From Gliomastix tumulicola (Eukaryota; Ascomycota; Sordariomycetes; Hypocreales; Bionectriaceae), in the NCBI GenBank assembly GCA_001599755.1, contig BCHX01000002.1:1488001-1552000 (forward strand): a DNA stretch of 64,000 nucleotides, read 5' to 3'. Positions within the stretch are counted from its first letter, which is position 1; every line of letters begins with the position of its first letter. Both the position numbers and the translations under genes were made by a program. Positions 1-9,563 of this stretch are shown piece after piece. The notes beneath the pieces were generated by a model. That model worked only from the letters and a program-made list of their open reading frames with translations, was not told the DNA's origin and searched no databases.

Positions 1-384
1 GATCCTGAGCGACGGCTCCAGCTTCAACGTCTGCGCCGTCTGGATGATCTGGTCCTCGGTCAATCCCTCCAGCATAATGAGCAGCTGGCTCGGAGCAGCA
101 GCGGCCTTCTCGAACAGGGACACGGGCGCCGGGCCGAATTGGTTCATCGCGGACACGACCTCAGCCATGTCGGCATCCTCGGGAATATCGCTCACGGACG
201 GACCCTTGCCGGCGGGCGCGAGACGCTGCAGGAGGAGGAGTCGGGCGATGCTAGGAGTGATGGAAGGCGTCGTTGATGATGATGAGGCGTCGGCGGAATC
301 GCGTAGGATGAAGACATCGGCGGCGTTCTGGGCAGCGGCAGCACAGCCGGCCAGGGCTGCTGCCAGGCCGATGTTGAGCTTCAT
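1..384 (-). CDS. Vps3844-like secretory-pathway protein, N-terminal part (runs off the window)
   Basis: The reading frame is open from an ATG at 384 on the minus strand to the window edge, giving 128 residues without a stop. It starts MKLNIGLAAALAGCAAAAQ, a typical cleavable signal peptide, and continues with a Ser/Thr run, SITPSIARLLLLQRLAP, and a segment ending in an SQLLIMLEGLTEDQI-type strand. This pattern (signal peptide, 'P-S-x-A-R-x-x-L-x-x-R', then a 'P-S-Q-L-x-x-x-L-E-G' strand) resembles the luminal N-terminus of fungal Vps3844/DUF3844 single-pass membrane proteins as I remember them. The diagnostic C-terminal Cys-rich and TM part lies outside the window, so the family call is tentative. 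No intron is seen in the visible part. The next gene is divergent, with 501 bp between the two starts. Confidence 0.5.
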   Translation of the reverse strand, partial: MKLNIGLAAALAGCAAAAQNAADVFILRDSADASSSSTTPSITPSIARLLLLQRLAPAGKGPSVSDIPEDADMAEVVSAMNQFGPAPVSLFEKAAAAPSQLLIMLEGLTEDQIIQTAQTLKLEPSLRI

Positions 385-885
385 GATCGCGGGTCGAGCA
401 GTGAAGCTGCGGTGGTGTTGATGATTCGACTTCAGGGGAGCTTGCGCAACGTCACAAGCTAGAGGTCTAAGCAGAAGGTGATGCTGATACGCCCCCGATA
501 ACTAGGTTGGCTCCGGAATCCACGGCAATCGTTAATCCGACGCACAGTGCGTACTTGGACAAGATGTCCCCACTTCCGCTCCTTCCGTTGTGTGAGACGG
601 TGTGTTTCTTGCCATATCCACACTGTATTTATATCCAGCGTCTCCCTCTGAAGGTCCCCGTCCTTATCAATCCCGCCGCAATCGATTGCAGCTCGCGCTC
701 AATCGCTCGCCATGTGACGGCTCAAGCATCCCATATCCCATATCCATCACCACCACCACAAACCTGTCTCCCGGCCATATGCATTAACGGTCGCTGTACC
801 ACCATGAACTCTCCTTTCTTATAGCATTCTTTTCTTTCTCTTTCTGTCTTTCTGATACCCCGTGTTCCGGATACCACACTGCAAA

Positions 886-2346
886 ATGCTGAGAGCAGCA
901 GCTGGGAGGGCATTGGCCCCCCGGCCGGCATCCCGTGGCTTTGTCACCGCCGCACAACGAGTCTCGACGCGCCAGACGCCCTCGATACAGAGAACATTAT
1001 CCTTCCTACCGTGGCGCAAGAAGATAGACCCGACACTGCCCGTATACTTCCACAGATCGGCGATCGACGGCGGCCGAACGCGGTGGAGAAAACTGCGATA
1101 CGTCGTCGTCTCGATCGCCGTCTACTACGCCCTCTGGCAGATCTACATGAGCATCGTGCTTGACCCCCTCCTCGACTGGGCCGAGAACGAGTGGGAATCG
1201 ATGTCCGAGAAGGAGAGACAGGAGCTCGAGCAGGAGGCCGAGGACGAGGAGGGGGATCCTCTGTTGTTTCTACCGTTCCCCTTCACCACGAAGGAGGTGA
1301 AGCAGCTGCCGTACAAGGGCTCCGATCCAGAGTGGGCAGCCTTCGTGAAGGTTAATAAGGATCCGAAGCTGCAGAGGCAGATGAAATGTATGTGGGCATG
1401 CGACCGAGCGCCAGGTTGGTGGCTCTGAGGCTGACAGTGTCTCCAGTGAAACTAGCCGAGAGCATACGCGCTGCGTTCGACAAGAACCCGGTAGCCACCC
1501 GGCTCCTGGGCGGAAAACCGACCAAGGTCAAGAAGATTTGGCTAGATATTCTCTTTCCTTCGCGGCCGCCGCCGAAGCATTACGTATCCGGGTGAGTTCT
1601 CGCCCAATTGCCCTGGTCTCGGGGTCTTTTATTACCCTTTTTAAGGAGCGCTGGACTAACATGGCAAATCCAGCCTTATTGTCGACTGGGACGGATTGTT
1701 CTGGGGAGACCGCTCCATCGACAGTGCGGCCGCTCACAAACTCAATGCCGTCGTATATCCCAAAGCTGTAGCTCTAGCTACATGGACCTTCGTGAATGTG
1801 CTCTTCCAGAACACAAAGGAGACGGTGGGCAAGGCTCTCGGGTTCGGCACGTCTACTCCGCAGCAGGAAACGACATGGCAGTCCGTCATCATCGAGCGTG
1901 GCAAGGATCACAGACCGGGCGCCCTCGGCACAGGCAACTCCAGCCCGCCGCAGATCATCCAGCCCGGCCCAGGAGCCCAGCAGCCTCCGCCGCCCCTAGG
2001 CGCATCACCAGCCGGGCAGCTCCCAGTCTCTGGAGCCCCGGATCTATTAGCCTTCCTCAAGCGACCCATGGGGACGGATCAGGCGCCATCAGCGCCCTCA
2101 GCCGGCGTGCTGATGGCCTTCCAAGCGGCGTCCCTCACACTAGCAAAGAACTGGAAGCAGACGCAGCAGCCCGTGACCCGGGGCTGCATCCGAGTTGACG
2201 GCTTAGTCGAGATTCAGGGAGGCTCGGCTATTATGGTGCTGTACGTGCTCGGATGGTACGACCCGCAAACCAGCAAGTACGTCAACGTGCAGACGAAAAT
2301 CAAGCACGTGGTGCAGCTGAAGCAGGTGCCGCTAGGCGGGAAATGA
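886..2346 (+). CDS. Conserved fungal mitochondrial membrane protein of unknown function
   Basis: Three exons (886-1387, 1447-1591, 1674-2346) sum to 1320 nt and encode 439 residues. The start is the ATG at 886; the frame is open a little further upstream but has no ATG there. The N-terminus MLRAAAGRALAPRPASRGFV is rich in Arg, Ala and Ser without acidic residues, as in a mitochondrial presequence. One clear membrane segment (YVVVSIAVYYALWQIYMSIV) lies near residues 76-95, followed by an acidic stretch (EKERQELEQEAEDEEGD). The middle (residues ~330-370) is Pro/Gly/Gln-rich and of low complexity; the C-terminus forms a beta-rich domain. Both introns have GT-AG ends (1388-1446, 1592-1673). Inference: an inner-membrane protein. 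I do not recognise a named family, and a role in assembly or lipid handling would be guesswork. Confidence 0.75.
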
Positions 2347-2761
2347 TAGGATCGCTACCTAGGGTTCATTAGCCCGATGCGTTTCCATGGCGAAACCATT
2401 CGCGATCACAGTGTACTTATTAGCGACCATATCCAGCTTTGATTTTTCTTCTCTTTCTATACTAAGGTACTGAGGTAGCCCGGCGCCGGCATGAGAAGCG
2501 ATTTCAGAGTTTCTCTTATAGATGTTTCGAGCAACAGCGAGACTATCAGTCCTCAATAAGACGCAGCCACGATCCGTTGTCCCTTCCGGCTCCCATAGCT
2601 CTGTTGTCAGGAAGTGGCGGCCCAGGCACTCGTCAACAGACATGTCTTTGGCTTCACTTCGCCGTGTTTATTCCTTCGTCACACGTTGGCCTCATGATCA
2701 GGCCTTTTCTCCCGTCTCACGCATACATATCTAACTGTCCCCCTCATATCTGTATTCCCAA

Positions 2762-4106
2762 ATGAGGTCAATCCACCAATACAAAGTCGGACGCGCCAGG
2801 CGTAACCTATTCCATAGGTACGCGGTGTCGATATTCCCCGACCCGTGGCGATCTTGCAAGGCGCCCGTCATCCTGATCAATGGCTTCCCGGGTGTTGGCA
2901 AACTCACCGTCGCGCAGCAGCTTCGGTAAACGCCCCCCCCCCCCCCCTGCCCATCTTCTTGCTGCCCATCTTCTTGCTGCCCATCTAGACTGGTCTGTTC
3001 TCATCTGACACTCCGCTTTGTCTAGGAGGATTATGCTGCCAGGAGCGAAAATCTTTGACTACAACTACCTGATTGACGCCACGGGGGCTCGCCTGGAAGG
3101 GAATTTCTTTCATACACGTTTCCAGGATTATTTAACATTGGAGGTAGGTCTACTCCCCCTATACGACTCGGTACTCGTTATCTCCAGCAGTCACACTGGA
3201 GGAGAAGAAGAACGGAGAGAAAAGAGTGTGGGAGTCAGATGTTCAATCTATCTGAGCGGGTTTATGTGAACAAGATCTTGTACTCATCATGGTGTGTCTA
3301 TGTTTCTAGAGAAGGGCACTCCTCCAGCGTCTCAGGCTTAGCGACCTTGTCGATGCCGACACGCCCTACATCTTCACCGAGGTATCCAACCGCTACAAAC
3401 ACTGCTGCAGAATGCATACCCACAAGCCGTCGCTGGACTACTGGAATGCGGTACATGACACGTATCGCCCCTTCATCTCCATCATCCTCACATGTCAGAT
3501 TGAGGAGATCATCGAGCGGCTCCGGTCGCCCGGTCGGTTCACGAACAACAAGCCGTGGCCGCTGTCGGACGCCAACCACTACGCCATTGACAGGCATGAG
3601 AGACCGTTCGAGTTCGGGACCAGCAAGGAGCTGAAGCTCGATATCAGCTACCTGTCGCCCGAGTCGGCCGCTGAGTGCATCCGCGACCATATCGAGGGTG
3701 AGAGGAACTCCCTATATCGACATCCCCCCGTGTTGCGGGCATCCGAGACTGACAGTAAGCCGTGTTTACAGAGCTCGAGGAGGACGCTAAGGCGTTGGTC
3801 CATTCGCAGCATATTCTCTTTCCCCCACTGCAGATGACTCTGGGGGAGAAGTCAGTCATATCCGCCAGCCCGGATCCAAGAGCATGGATGGAAGAGAAAA
3901 GAAAACCATGTGCAGAAAAATCGACGGATCCAGACGAAACCGAGTGGGACGATGTGCCGTGGAGGCCTTTGCCGTGGAAGCCTTTACTGAAGGTGAGGCG
4001 GAAATTGTGGAGGAAGGTGGCCAAACAATACATGATGACAGACGATGACCCTTGTTCCGACACAGAGGGGGAAACAATGTCTATTGACACAGTGTCTGTT
4101 GGATGA
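2762..4106 (+). CDS. P-loop NTPase / small-molecule kinase-like protein
   Basis: Four exons (2762-2925, 3026-3143, 3310-3697, 3772-4106) total 1005 nt, 334 residues. A Walker A motif, GFPGVGKLT, sits about residues 41-49 after a short strand (PVILING), followed by DYNYLID and an arginine-containing lid-like region with LRSPGRF. This is the AAA_33 / chloramphenicol-phosphotransferase-like layout common in Sordariomycete 'P-loop containing NTPase' proteins. An HCC...DYWN segment and a conserved-looking LKLDISYLSPESAAECI helix follow. The last ~90 residues are charged and Trp-rich and look like a poorly conserved tail. The substrate cannot be told from the sequence. Intron 1 carries a 15-base C run and a short tandem repeat. 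The gene converges on PEX2, with only 148 bp between stops. Confidence 0.7.
2933..2986. repeat. Poly-C tract plus 15-bp tandem repeat inside an intron
   Basis: A run of 15 C (2933-2947) leads into about 2.7 copies of the unit CTGCCCATCTTCTTG (2947-2986). It occupies most of the first intron of the P-loop gene and lies between the donor at 2926 and the acceptor at 3025. Homopolymers of this length are prone to sequencing and replication slippage. Confidence 0.9.
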
Positions 4107-4254
4107 GCTGATGGTCTCTGGTTTCCATACCCCTGTCGGGCTGTCACCACCACTCAGTCATCACTAGCGTATGTAGTAATACAAGAAGCGGTTATGTTAG
4201 TTGGACAAGCAGCACTTGCCGTGTCAAAGATGCTCTTGAACCAGGGGTATCGTA

Positions 4255-5568
4255 TTATCGTTCCGGCGCGCCCTCAGCCTCCTCACGCTCTATCACATCT
4301 TCGTCCTCAGCACCGCCCAGCACATCCTCTGAGAAAGCCACCGTCTTTGTAGAGTGTGACTTGCCCGACGGCTCCAGGACGTCGCCGCTCCAGGGCTTGC
4401 ACTCCTTGACATGCTCGCCGCACCGCAGACACGTCCAGCTCTCGCCCTCCTCGCGCTCCAGCCTCGTCGCCAGGCAGACGAAGCAGTAGATGCAGCCGCA
4501 GGGGATCGTCTCGTACGGATTCGTGATGTCCGTCTGCGCGGAGCCGACGACGCCGCTCGACGTCGCCGCGGCCATGACCTCGTTCTCGGTCGTGGCGGCG
4601 TTCTGGTCCTGGTAGCAGATGGCGCACGTGCGCTCGGGCAGGAAGCCGTACTCGCCCAGCGTCCTGTCGCCGTCGTCGGGCGCGACGTGGATGATCTCCT
4701 TGGTCTTGCGCCAGGTCCTGCTGAGCCAGCGGCGCCAGCGGTTGATGCCGATGAGCGGGAGGACGAAGAGCAGGAACTCGGTGAAGGCGTGCCAGACGAG
4801 CTGGCGGTTGAGGTACTCGAAGCTGACCTCGCGGCTGATGTGGCTCGTCGGCGGGGCGAGGCGCATGCGCAGGAGGCGGTCGAGGAGCGTGCGGTAGCGG
4901 CCGTTGAAGAGGAAGACGAGGAAGGAGGCCGTCGCGGCGACGCTGTGCACGGTCGACAGGGAGGACGTCAGGCGGGCGAGACGGTGAACCCGCGGGCTCG
5001 AGTCGCCGTAGCCGTCGTCGCGGTCCACGAGCCAGTCCTCCCACTTGGTCCACGCGTAGTTCCCGAAGACGCTGACCAGGCCGTAGAGCGACTTCTGCAG
5101 TCTTGTAGGCGGCGTCGGCACCGGCCCCGTTCGCCTCGCGTCGGTGAACTTGAGGTTCTGCAGCGCGGCGCCGTACGTCGCGTCGTGGTCCCAGACGGTG
5201 AGCTTGAAGAGCACGGCGCGCAGGGCGAGCCCGATCTCGGCGGACCAGTCGTCCTTGAGGTGCCCGCCCGCGAAGAAGCGCAGCGCGTCGCCGACCTGGT
5301 CCTTGAGGAGGGAGAGGAGCTCGTCGTCCAGGAGCTCGGCGTCGACCTGGCCCACGCGGAAGGCCGGGCGCGTGCCCTCTCTCGAGGATATGGCATCCCA
5401 GGCGGGGGACAGTCGGCTGAGGGGGAAGGGGAGGCGGTGGAGGGGGGACGAGGAGGTCGAGGAGGAGCCGGCGCGCTGGGCGGCGAGGCGGGCTGATTCC
5501 TGGGCTTCGCGGGCCTGGCGACGGGCGACGACTCGTTGCTGCGCTTGGACGAAGCTCGAGTCGCTCAT
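4255..5568 (-). CDS. PEX2: Peroxisome biogenesis RING-finger E3 ligase PEX2
   Basis: An intronless 437-residue protein. Residues ~60-290 form the Pex2/Pex12-type helical membrane domain, with hydrophobic segments around 207-222 and 262-276. A C-terminal RING follows: CAIC at 315-318, then CGCIYCFVC at 357-365 and CLRC at 380-383. PEX2 sits in the peroxisomal membrane with PEX10 and PEX12; the three RINGs ubiquitinate the import receptor PEX5 for recycling. The usual RING histidine position after C357-G reads Cys here (C-G-C), and the loop between the first two Cys pairs is long (~38 residues, Ala/Thr/Ser-rich). The C-terminus is acidic. In Podospora this family is known as car1. The start ATG at 5568 is followed by a basic/Gln-rich N-terminus. 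Size and order of parts match the family well. Confidence 0.88.
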   Translation of the reverse strand: MSDSSFVQAQQRVVARRQAREAQESARLAAQRAGSSSTSSSPLHRLPFPLSRLSPAWDAISSREGTRPAFRVGQVDAELLDDELLSLLKDQVGDALRFFAGGHLKDDWSAEIGLALRAVLFKLTVWDHDATYGAALQNLKFTDARRTGPVPTPPTRLQKSLYGLVSVFGNYAWTKWEDWLVDRDDGYGDSSPRVHRLARLTSSLSTVHSVAATASFLVFLFNGRYRTLLDRLLRMRLAPPTSHISREVSFEYLNRQLVWHAFTEFLLFVLPLIGINRWRRWLSRTWRKTKEIIHVAPDDGDRTLGEYGFLPERTCAICYQDQNAATTENEVMAAATSSGVVGSAQTDITNPYETIPCGCIYCFVCLATRLEREEGESWTCLRCGEHVKECKPWSGDVLEPSGKSHSTKTVAFSEDVLGGAEDEDVIEREEAEGAPER

Positions 5569-6879
5569 GGCGGAGGTTGGTGGCGACTATCGGGCGCAGG
5601 GCATCGGGTCGGGGAGGTGTCGAGGAAGGTTGAGAGGTGGTGGATGGATGACGGTCGGGATGGATGTTGGGGGTTGAAGTTGAAGTCGAGCTGATGAATG
5701 AATGGAATTGAATTCTCGGCTGAGGAACGAGCCGAGGTCAACCTTGGAATTCTGGTCCACTGGATCTGCCTGTGCGACAGGGGCTTTACAGTGGCATCTG
5801 GATCCACTGTTGGGGGATGCTCGGACCTGCATAAGACAGAAGACAGCCGACACGCCAACCTCGGGGGCACATTTGCTTACTTGCGAAAGTAGGCACGGGT
5901 CGCCGTAAGCAGACAGTGCTTAGCGACTGCGTCTTATCAGATTCAGATCCATCGAGCTGGTGGGTGGATGTCAGATCCGTCCATCATGACCTTGCTGCGA
6001 TCTGCTGACTAGGTCACATTCGCTGAACGAACATGTCCTGACTGTGTTCTGGAAGCGTGAGCAGTGTGACACAAACAGTACTGTAGACGCTTCGACTGAT
6101 GTTTGATCAGTGCCAGCAATTGTTACCAAAATCAGAACAGCAGCCTACAAACAGAACACGAGTCCCTCTACAGTACGAGGCATCCGTGAAAACCAGGTTG
6201 AATACAAGTTCAGAGCCTCAGTCCGTGAGTCTGAGAGACTGAGACTCGGCCCCACCCGCGGCGCCGGGAAATTGTGGATCACCTGGACCCTGCCCCCAAG
6301 AGCTTCTGAGCTTCTACTCGAAATGACGCTAAAATACAGGCGGCTAACCGTCATTCATCTCAGCCAGGCAACCTCCACCTTCCCTGGGCTTTTGTTTTGC
6401 CTCCCAACATAAACAAGATCGCAATTCTTGGCTCTCTTCGCCAAACGACAATCTCGCCGTGCATCCTTGCTCATGACTCACTCGGTGGCCTTCCTGCATT
6501 AGTTCCGCGCACCTTTAATGTATCTTTATCTCCACTCCTCGGCATCCCTTGGTTACCCTTTGTCCAACCAGCCAGTGAACGACCGCGATTCGTCCCGTCC
6601 TGCATATTCACCGCCGCTCACGCCTTGACGCTCTTTCTACGTGCGCGCGCGCGCGCGAGTCGAAGCGAGGCAGCGATCCGACTTCTGCCTAGAATCGATC
6701 CCCGCCCTCTCTCCAGAACGTGTATATAATACACTCCATCTCCCCGCATCCGAACAGCGACCGAAAACTTCCGACCAAGCGACTAGGCTGGTCCTGGCCT
6801 GAACCCCCGTTTGCCTCTCCTCCCGAAGCCGTTCACGTTTGACGTGTCTGCTGTCGCTTTCGCAACACTGCTGCCGGCC
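5569..6879. other. Divergent intergenic region, PEX2 / two-TM protein gene
   Basis: No credible coding exon is seen over 1.3 kb. It should hold the promoters of PEX2 (leftward) and the gene starting at 6880 (rightward). Two small landmarks are an alternating CG stretch (about 6643-6656) and a TATA-like element at 6723. Confidence 0.6.
6723..6730 (+). promoter_or_regulatory. TATA-like element upstream of the gene at 6880
   Basis: TATATAAT lies about 150 bp before the ATG in an otherwise GC-rich stretch. The distance fits a core promoter with a ~100-nt leader, but no transcript data support it. Confidence 0.35.
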
Positions 6880-8649
6880 ATGACCTCGCGCAAGCGCCAG
6901 CCCCCCGTCGAGGGCTCGTGGCGGCTGGTCGAGGGCGAGAACGACAGCTTCGACACGACCGTCCTCCCCAGCCTCACCGACGACGATGATCTCGTTGCGC
7001 CGCTGTCCAGCGAGCAGCCTTCGTCCGGCTTCCCCTCGCAGCTGTCGGCGCTGTCGCAGGGCCACATGAGCCTCGGTTCGCAGGACAGCATCCGCGACTT
7101 CTCGCGCCACCAGGACGACGACAATAATATCCTACGAGAGCCTTTCAGGCCCAGCATAGCCGGGTCGAGTCGCAGTAACTCGTATCGCACACCCGATCCC
7201 GAGTTCAGGATGCCCATGCTAGATGTCGAGGTTAGCAGGGGCGGCGGTGGCAGACGGATGAACACCGGGAAGGCGTCAGGAGCTCGCGACGAGCGCAGCG
7301 GCGGACGGCAAAGGAGGAAAGGGAAGTCGGCCAAAGACAGTCCCTCTAAGAGATGGAGATCAGACGACGACGAGGAAGATGAAGACGAGGGGCCCGACAC
7401 GTTGAGTAGCCGCATCCTCAACTTCATCCCGTCGGCGCTTCTCGACATCCTATCCTGGGTTGCGAGCGTCATCGGGCTCTCCTTCCGTTACGCCCAGAAG
7501 CCCCTCGCCCTCCTCCTCGCCATCTACCTCTCCTTTGGCGCAATCTTCCTGGCGCAAGACATGGTCACCAAGTCACTGTCGGCGTCTCTATCGCCGATAT
7601 GCTGGGTGCCCGGCGTGTCGCTCCTCAACCTGCCCTTCTGCCCGTCGTCGCCCAGCATCACGGACGACGACCTCGGACAGCACGTCGAGTTCGACGAGCT
7701 CATGAAGGTCCAGGGCAAGTTTGAGCGGGTCCTCGAGAAGAGCGCCGAGGGCGTGTCGCTCCCCTTCGAGATGAAGCGCTCCGAGACGACGATCCGCGAC
7801 CTGCGCACGCTCGTGCGCAACAGCGACATTCAGTCCCGCGACGAGCTCGTCCTCGAGTTCGACGGCTACGTCGACGTCGCGCGCAAGTCGGCCTCGGGCC
7901 TCCAGCGCTTCAACACGCACTGCGGCGCGGCCGTGGACTACATCGTCGCCATCAACCGCTTCACCGCGCGCTACATCGACTCCCTCGACCCGGCGTCCTC
8001 CACCAGCGAGCACCACCAGGACCCGGGCCTGCTGTCCCGCTGGACCGCCTGGTTCTTCTACCCGTTCACGCCCAGCGCGCGGGCCTTCAGCGAGCGCGTC
8101 ATCCTCGACAAGTACATCGAGCACACGGCGCTCGTCTCGGACCGCATCGACAGCCTCATCCTCGAGGCGCAGGCCGTCCTCCGCCTGCTCGACAAGGCCG
8201 AAGACCACCTGTCCCTCATCCACGAGATCTCCTCCCAGTCCTCGGCCACCGTCGCCTCGGACCGCCACCAGGTCTTCTGGACCATCTGGACGCTCCTCGG
8301 CGCCAACACCTCCCGCCTGCACAACCTCGCGCAGCAGCTCTCGCTCCTCAAGCAGGTCGACGCCCAGCGCAGCACCGCCATCGCCCAGGTCACGGAGCTC
8401 GTCGTCGAGCTCGAGGGCATCCAGGCCAGCCTCGGCGACCTGCGCGACCGCGTCGCCGAGCCCGAGCTCCTCCGGGACGCCAACGCAGCAGGACCGGTCC
8501 CCCTGAGCGTGCACATCGATACCATCAACGGCGGTGTCAAGAGGCTTGAGACTGCCAGGAGGAGGATCAAGGCTGCTGAAGACGACCGCGTGACGGAGGC
8601 TCTGAAGAGGGGCGGCGTCAAGGAGGAGAATTTGATCGAGAGCCATTGA
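6880..8649 (+). CDS. Conserved fungal protein with two adjacent membrane segments, unknown function
   Basis: A single-exon frame of 589 residues from the first ATG at 6880; the frame extends upstream only through non-ATG codons. Residues 1-170 are hydrophilic and probably disordered: GSWRLVEGENDSF near the start, Ser-rich segments, a basic patch (RQRRKGKSAKD) and an acidic patch (DDDEEDEDE) just before the membrane. Two hydrophobic segments, about 184-201 and 207-226, form a hairpin. The remaining ~350 residues are helical with heptad-like stretches and Cys/Pro at the beginning (ICWVPG...LPFCPS). This layout (disordered nucleo/cytosolic head, TM hairpin, long helical tail) suggests an ER or nuclear-envelope protein; that is inference. 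I recognise the family only as a conserved Sordariomycete hypothetical. Confidence 0.75.
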   Translation: MTSRKRQPPVEGSWRLVEGENDSFDTTVLPSLTDDDDLVAPLSSEQPSSGFPSQLSALSQGHMSLGSQDSIRDFSRHQDDDNNILREPFRPSIAGSSRSNSYRTPDPEFRMPMLDVEVSRGGGGRRMNTGKASGARDERSGGRQRRKGKSAKDSPSKRWRSDDDEEDEDEGPDTLSSRILNFIPSALLDILSWVASVIGLSFRYAQKPLALLLAIYLSFGAIFLAQDMVTKSLSASLSPICWVPGVSLLNLPFCPSSPSITDDDLGQHVEFDELMKVQGKFERVLEKSAEGVSLPFEMKRSETTIRDLRTLVRNSDIQSRDELVLEFDGYVDVARKSASGLQRFNTHCGAAVDYIVAINRFTARYIDSLDPASSTSEHHQDPGLLSRWTAWFFYPFTPSARAFSERVILDKYIEHTALVSDRIDSLILEAQAVLRLLDKAEDHLSLIHEISSQSSATVASDRHQVFWTIWTLLGANTSRLHNLAQQLSLLKQVDAQRSTAIAQVTELVVELEGIQASLGDLRDRVAEPELLRDANAAGPVPLSVHIDTINGGVKRLETARRRIKAAEDDRVTEALKRGGVKEENLIESH

Positions 8650-9563
8650 TTGATGCTTTGTGCGTTTTTCTTCTTGGGCCGTTTTTTTTTTTCTTTTTCT
8701 TCCTTATATTATCTGCATTGCTGTCGGATATCAAACTGTCTTGCAACTCTTCACTTACTTTGCGCTATGGTGGAACTTTTGGACATCATATGGGAGTTGG
8801 ATACAGGATCAAATGGTTTATTGGTTTATAAGAAAGGGCGGGCACGAAGATACCAAAGATTGGGCAAGCAGCAGGTATATGACATATTAATAATGAATAC
8901 ACACACACAAAGACTACCATGGATCGGCAGCATCATCATCTCAAACTCTTCCAACATCACGGTTGCTTCCAATATAGACCGTCTGCAAGTAGGTAGCATG
9001 TAGAACGTAACCAATCACCACAACATGTGGTTCTATTCATCATCGCCCCCTTCCAGGGCGCCGGCCGTTCATACTCTATCAACAACCCCTATCGCTCTTC
9101 AAACGTATATACGAACAAATATGTACATATGCGTGGCCCATCACATATATATATCAAGTACACCAAAAGAAAAAAAAAATTCTCTGGGCCATCGACCCTC
9201 ACACAAGTGACCACTGAAAAGCACTCATCGTCTTTCCAGCTTGTCCCTGTAAGTCATGAAATCGTGACCTGGCCCGTTTCACCCAAACTCCAGTCATGTC
9301 GTTTCACACCAGACCGTGTGGGCATGTCAATGCATGCCCTCAGGGCATTGATCCCATCCCGTCAAATACCATCATGATTTAAACGCCAATGCAGTGCCCC
9401 CCCCTCTTGATAAGAAACAAGCCCAATTCTACACTTGCAAGGAAAAGAAGTTCACTAAAGGATGGTGTAGCTACCCGAACGTGGGGAATACGTGCCCAAT
9501 AACGCGTCGCCCTATGATAAAGTCAGCGTGGTGTCTCACAGATGATGCCTGTCCAGGTTCAGG
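8650..9563. other. Convergent 3' intergenic region
   Basis: No gene is seen. The stretch is AT-richer than its surroundings, with a T-run just after the stop at 8649 and an A-run at about 9170-9179, as expected for the 3' UTRs of two converging genes. Confidence 0.6.

Noticed and set aside
7588..8646. 352-codon minus-strand frame opposite the two-TM protein gene
   Set aside because: Shadow of the sense gene; composition of Val/Glu/Asp/Leu/Arg without any fold-like pattern.
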